Source of the DNA: a virus
Virus record (IMG/VR): IMGVR_UViG_3300035183_000325
Location: 1 to 22,370 of that record
Length of the DNA stretch: 22,370 bases
Direction: 5' to 3' (one strand)
In this document: positions 21,002-22,370 of the stretch, piece by piece
Layout: every line of letters starts with the position of its first letter
Numbering within the stretch: position 1 is the first letter of the stretch
Notes under the pieces: generated by a model
The model's input: the letters and a program-made list of their open reading frames with translations, nothing else
Database searches by the model: none
What the model was told of the DNA's origin: nothing
Position numbers and translations under genes: made by a program

Positions 21002-21219
21002 CATCGTCCTCCACGCGCGCGGCGGATCGCGCGCCACTGTTCGTCCAGTAGCCGTTGCACCTTCCGCTGCGCCGGCAGCAGCGGCAAATAGCCGTCCGAG
21101 GGCGCAGGATGCGCGGGCGTCTGCTGGGCAAGTTCGCGCCGCACCCGCTCGAACGTGCGCCGGATGTCGGTGCGGCTCGCCGGCACGTACCTGAAGTTCG
21201 GGTCGTCGATGCGTTTCAT
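21001..21219 (-). CDS. Small basic protein of unknown function
   Basis: The 72-residue product starts MKRIDDPNFRYVPASRTDIR, is rich in Arg and Gln, and has a helical C-terminus (AQRKVQRLLDEQWRAIRRAR). Its opening matches small proteins seen between B and gam in Mu-like prophages by position only. The start overlaps the upstream stop by 4 bases (ATGA). It could bind nucleic acid through the basic C-terminus; this is not shown. Confidence 0.7.
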   Translation of the reverse strand: MKRIDDPNFRYVPASRTDIRRTFERVRRELAQQTPAHPAPSDGYLPLLPAQRKVQRLLDEQWRAIRRARGGR

Positions 21220-21407
21220 GCCTGCTCCGTTCCGTCTTCCCAGTAGATCGTCAGCCCCTCGGCCTGCGCCATGCGATACGCGATGTCGTGCAGGATCGAC
21301 GCGCACTGCTTGATGATGGTCCGGTCCGGATCGGGAAGCTCGTTGGCGAGCGAATCCAGGTCGCACGCGGCGTCCGCGATCCCCTCGATGGCGTGTTCGT
21401 GCGTCAT
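21216..21407 (-). CDS. Small acidic helical protein of unknown function
   Basis: The product has 63 residues: MTHEHAIEGIADAACDLDSL, then ANELPDPDRTIIKQCASILH and DIAYRMAQAEGLTIYWEDGT. It is acidic and helical, with two Cys. The start overlaps the MuB stop by 4 bases and its own stop overlaps the next start by 4 bases, so translation is well supported. No family recognised; early position suggests a role in transposition or host takeover. Confidence 0.7.
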   Translation of the reverse strand: MTHEHAIEGIADAACDLDSLANELPDPDRTIIKQCASILHDIAYRMAQAEGLTIYWEDGTEQA

Positions 21408-22366
21408 GCGGCACCCCCTTCGAGTTCGCGCCAGGCGGCCTGCACGTGCGTCGCCTCGACGGACGCGCCCTCGGCCATCATCGTCGCCAGCCGCAGCGTC
21501 TTGACGACCGCGCGCAATGCGCCAGGTCGCGCGCCGATCTCGGCGAGCAGCCCGAGCGCGCCGTTGCGCACACCGAATGCGCCGGCCACGCGCTCCACGT
21601 CTTCGCGGGTGGCGCGGCTCAGCCGCACCCGCCGGCCGATGCGCGAGTACAGGCGGTCCAGGTAGGCCGCGCGGTAGCCGCCGGTCATGCGGGCGTAGAC
21701 GAGCTCGTTGCCGACAAGGGCGAGCCCCACGCCCGTGGCGTCGTGCAGCGCGCGGATGGCGTCGAGCGCGGCCACCGTCAGGTGCTGAGCCTCGTCGATG
21801 ACGAGCAGCCCGCCGGTGCCGGCGATGCGCGCGACGATCGCGCGGCTCATGCGCGCCGCGCCCTGCGGCAGATCGCGCATGCCGCAGGCGATGCACACCT
21901 CCTCGAGCGAGGTGGCCACGCCGGCGGTGGCTGGGCTGACGGTGGCGATCCACACGTTGGGGTAGCGCCGCGCATACTCGCGCACCGCGGTGGTCTTGCC
22001 CAGGCCGGCGCCGCCATAGACGACGGCCACGTCGCCGGCCATCTGCGCGTAGCCCAGCGCCGCCAGCACGCGCTCGGCCGTCGGCGTGGGCACCCAGGCC
22101 GGCGCCTCCGGCATCTGCGGCTGCGCGCGCGCCTGCTCCTGCATGCCGAGCCAGCGCGAAAGCCGCTCGAGCTGACGGGCCGGGTCGGCCGGATACGTCC
22201 CGCCGAGCAGCTGCGTCAGCGTGGTCGGGCTGACGCCGATCTCGCGGGCCGCCTGCGATTGCGTGATGCCGCGCCGCTCGATCTCGGCGCGCACGCGCGC
22301 CAGGATGTCGTCGCCGCCATGGTCGGCGGCGGCTTGGGTCTTCTCGATGACTGCAAGTTGTGCCAT
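21404..22366 (-). CDS. B: MuB-like transposition target-selection ATPase
   Basis: The 320-residue product, about the length of MuB, has three parts. An N-terminal helix-turn-helix (ITQSQAAREIGVSPTTLTQL, residues 34-53) is followed by an AAA+ ATPase with Walker A GGAGLGKT (118-125), Walker B LLVIDEAQ (187-194) and sensor-like LALVGNE (215-221), then a C-terminal helical domain (EIGARPGALRAVVKTLRLAT). MuB binds DNA with ATP, delivers target DNA to the MuA transpososome and protects the phage from self-insertion. The ATG at 22366 is 4 bases from the window edge; MuA should lie just beyond. Confidence 0.95.
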   Translation of the reverse strand: MAQLAVIEKTQAAADHGGDDILARVRAEIERRGITQSQAAREIGVSPTTLTQLLGGTYPADPARQLERLSRWLGMQEQARAQPQMPEAPAWVPTPTAERVLAALGYAQMAGDVAVVYGGAGLGKTTAVREYARRYPNVWIATVSPATAGVATSLEEVCIACGMRDLPQGAARMSRAIVARIAGTGGLLVIDEAQHLTVAALDAIRALHDATGVGLALVGNELVYARMTGGYRAAYLDRLYSRIGRRVRLSRATREDVERVAGAFGVRNGALGLLAEIGARPGALRAVVKTLRLATMMAEGASVEATHVQAAWRELEGGAA

Positions 22367-22370
22367 GATT

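Noticed and set aside
1-22370. CRISPR array, tRNA or rRNA genes, insertion sequences, phage ends
   Set aside because: I saw no regularly spaced repeats, no cloverleaf or rRNA sequence, no second transposase and no prophage end; the ends and MuA should lie outside the window.

Overview
The window is the central part of a Mu-like transposable prophage. Every gene I can support lies on the minus strand, so the phage map reads from right (22370) to left (1). It starts just after where the transposase MuA should lie (off the right edge). It runs from the MuB target-selection ATPase through the early genes, a Mor-type activator, lysis, DNA packaging, head and tail tube genes, and leaves the window inside the tape measure gene. 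The sequence is strongly GC-rich (by eye about two thirds G+C) and very compact, with many ATGA or TGATG stop/start overlaps. A REP-like palindrome of a kind common in high-GC beta- and gammaproteobacteria sits inside one gene. Host genus cannot be named from this.

Early/middle block (22366 to 18415): MuB; two small unknown proteins; a Gam-like DNA-end-binding protein; a 34-residue membrane peptide; a GemA (Mu gp16) protein; a small winged-helix protein; a half zinc-finger protein; an unknown protein; and a Mor/C-family activator. No second activator (Mu C) is visible. The Mor-like protein sits immediately before lysis and may itself switch on the late genes.

Lysis block (18363 to 17140): SAR-type lysozyme, small holin and a spanin pair, with the lipoprotein Rz1 nested inside Rz. 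Packaging/head block (17132 to 7730): gp25/DUF2730, a gp26-position winged-helix protein, gp27 small terminase, gp28 large terminase, gp29 portal (DUF935), a tiny zinc-finger protein, MuF protein with a C-terminal nuclease-like domain, gpG, protease I with in-frame scaffold Z, DUF2190 decoration protein, major capsid, and gp36 (DUF1320). The only clear noncoding gap over 200 bases lies between gpG and the protease, the same map position as the central strong gyrase site of phage Mu.

Tail block (7733 to 1): gp37-like tail terminator, tail tube protein, a cluster of host-contact or fibre-like genes, an XRE-type DNA-binding protein, tail chaperones joined by a probable -1 frameshift at U UUU UUC, and the tape measure. 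No sheath gene lies between terminator and tube, which suggests a long non-contractile tail (B3/D3112-like) rather than Mu's contractile tail. The points most worth checking are the fibre-like module between tube and chaperone, the in-frame palindrome in the terminase, the MuF toxin-like domain, the G/I gap and the missing normal start codon of the Mor gene.
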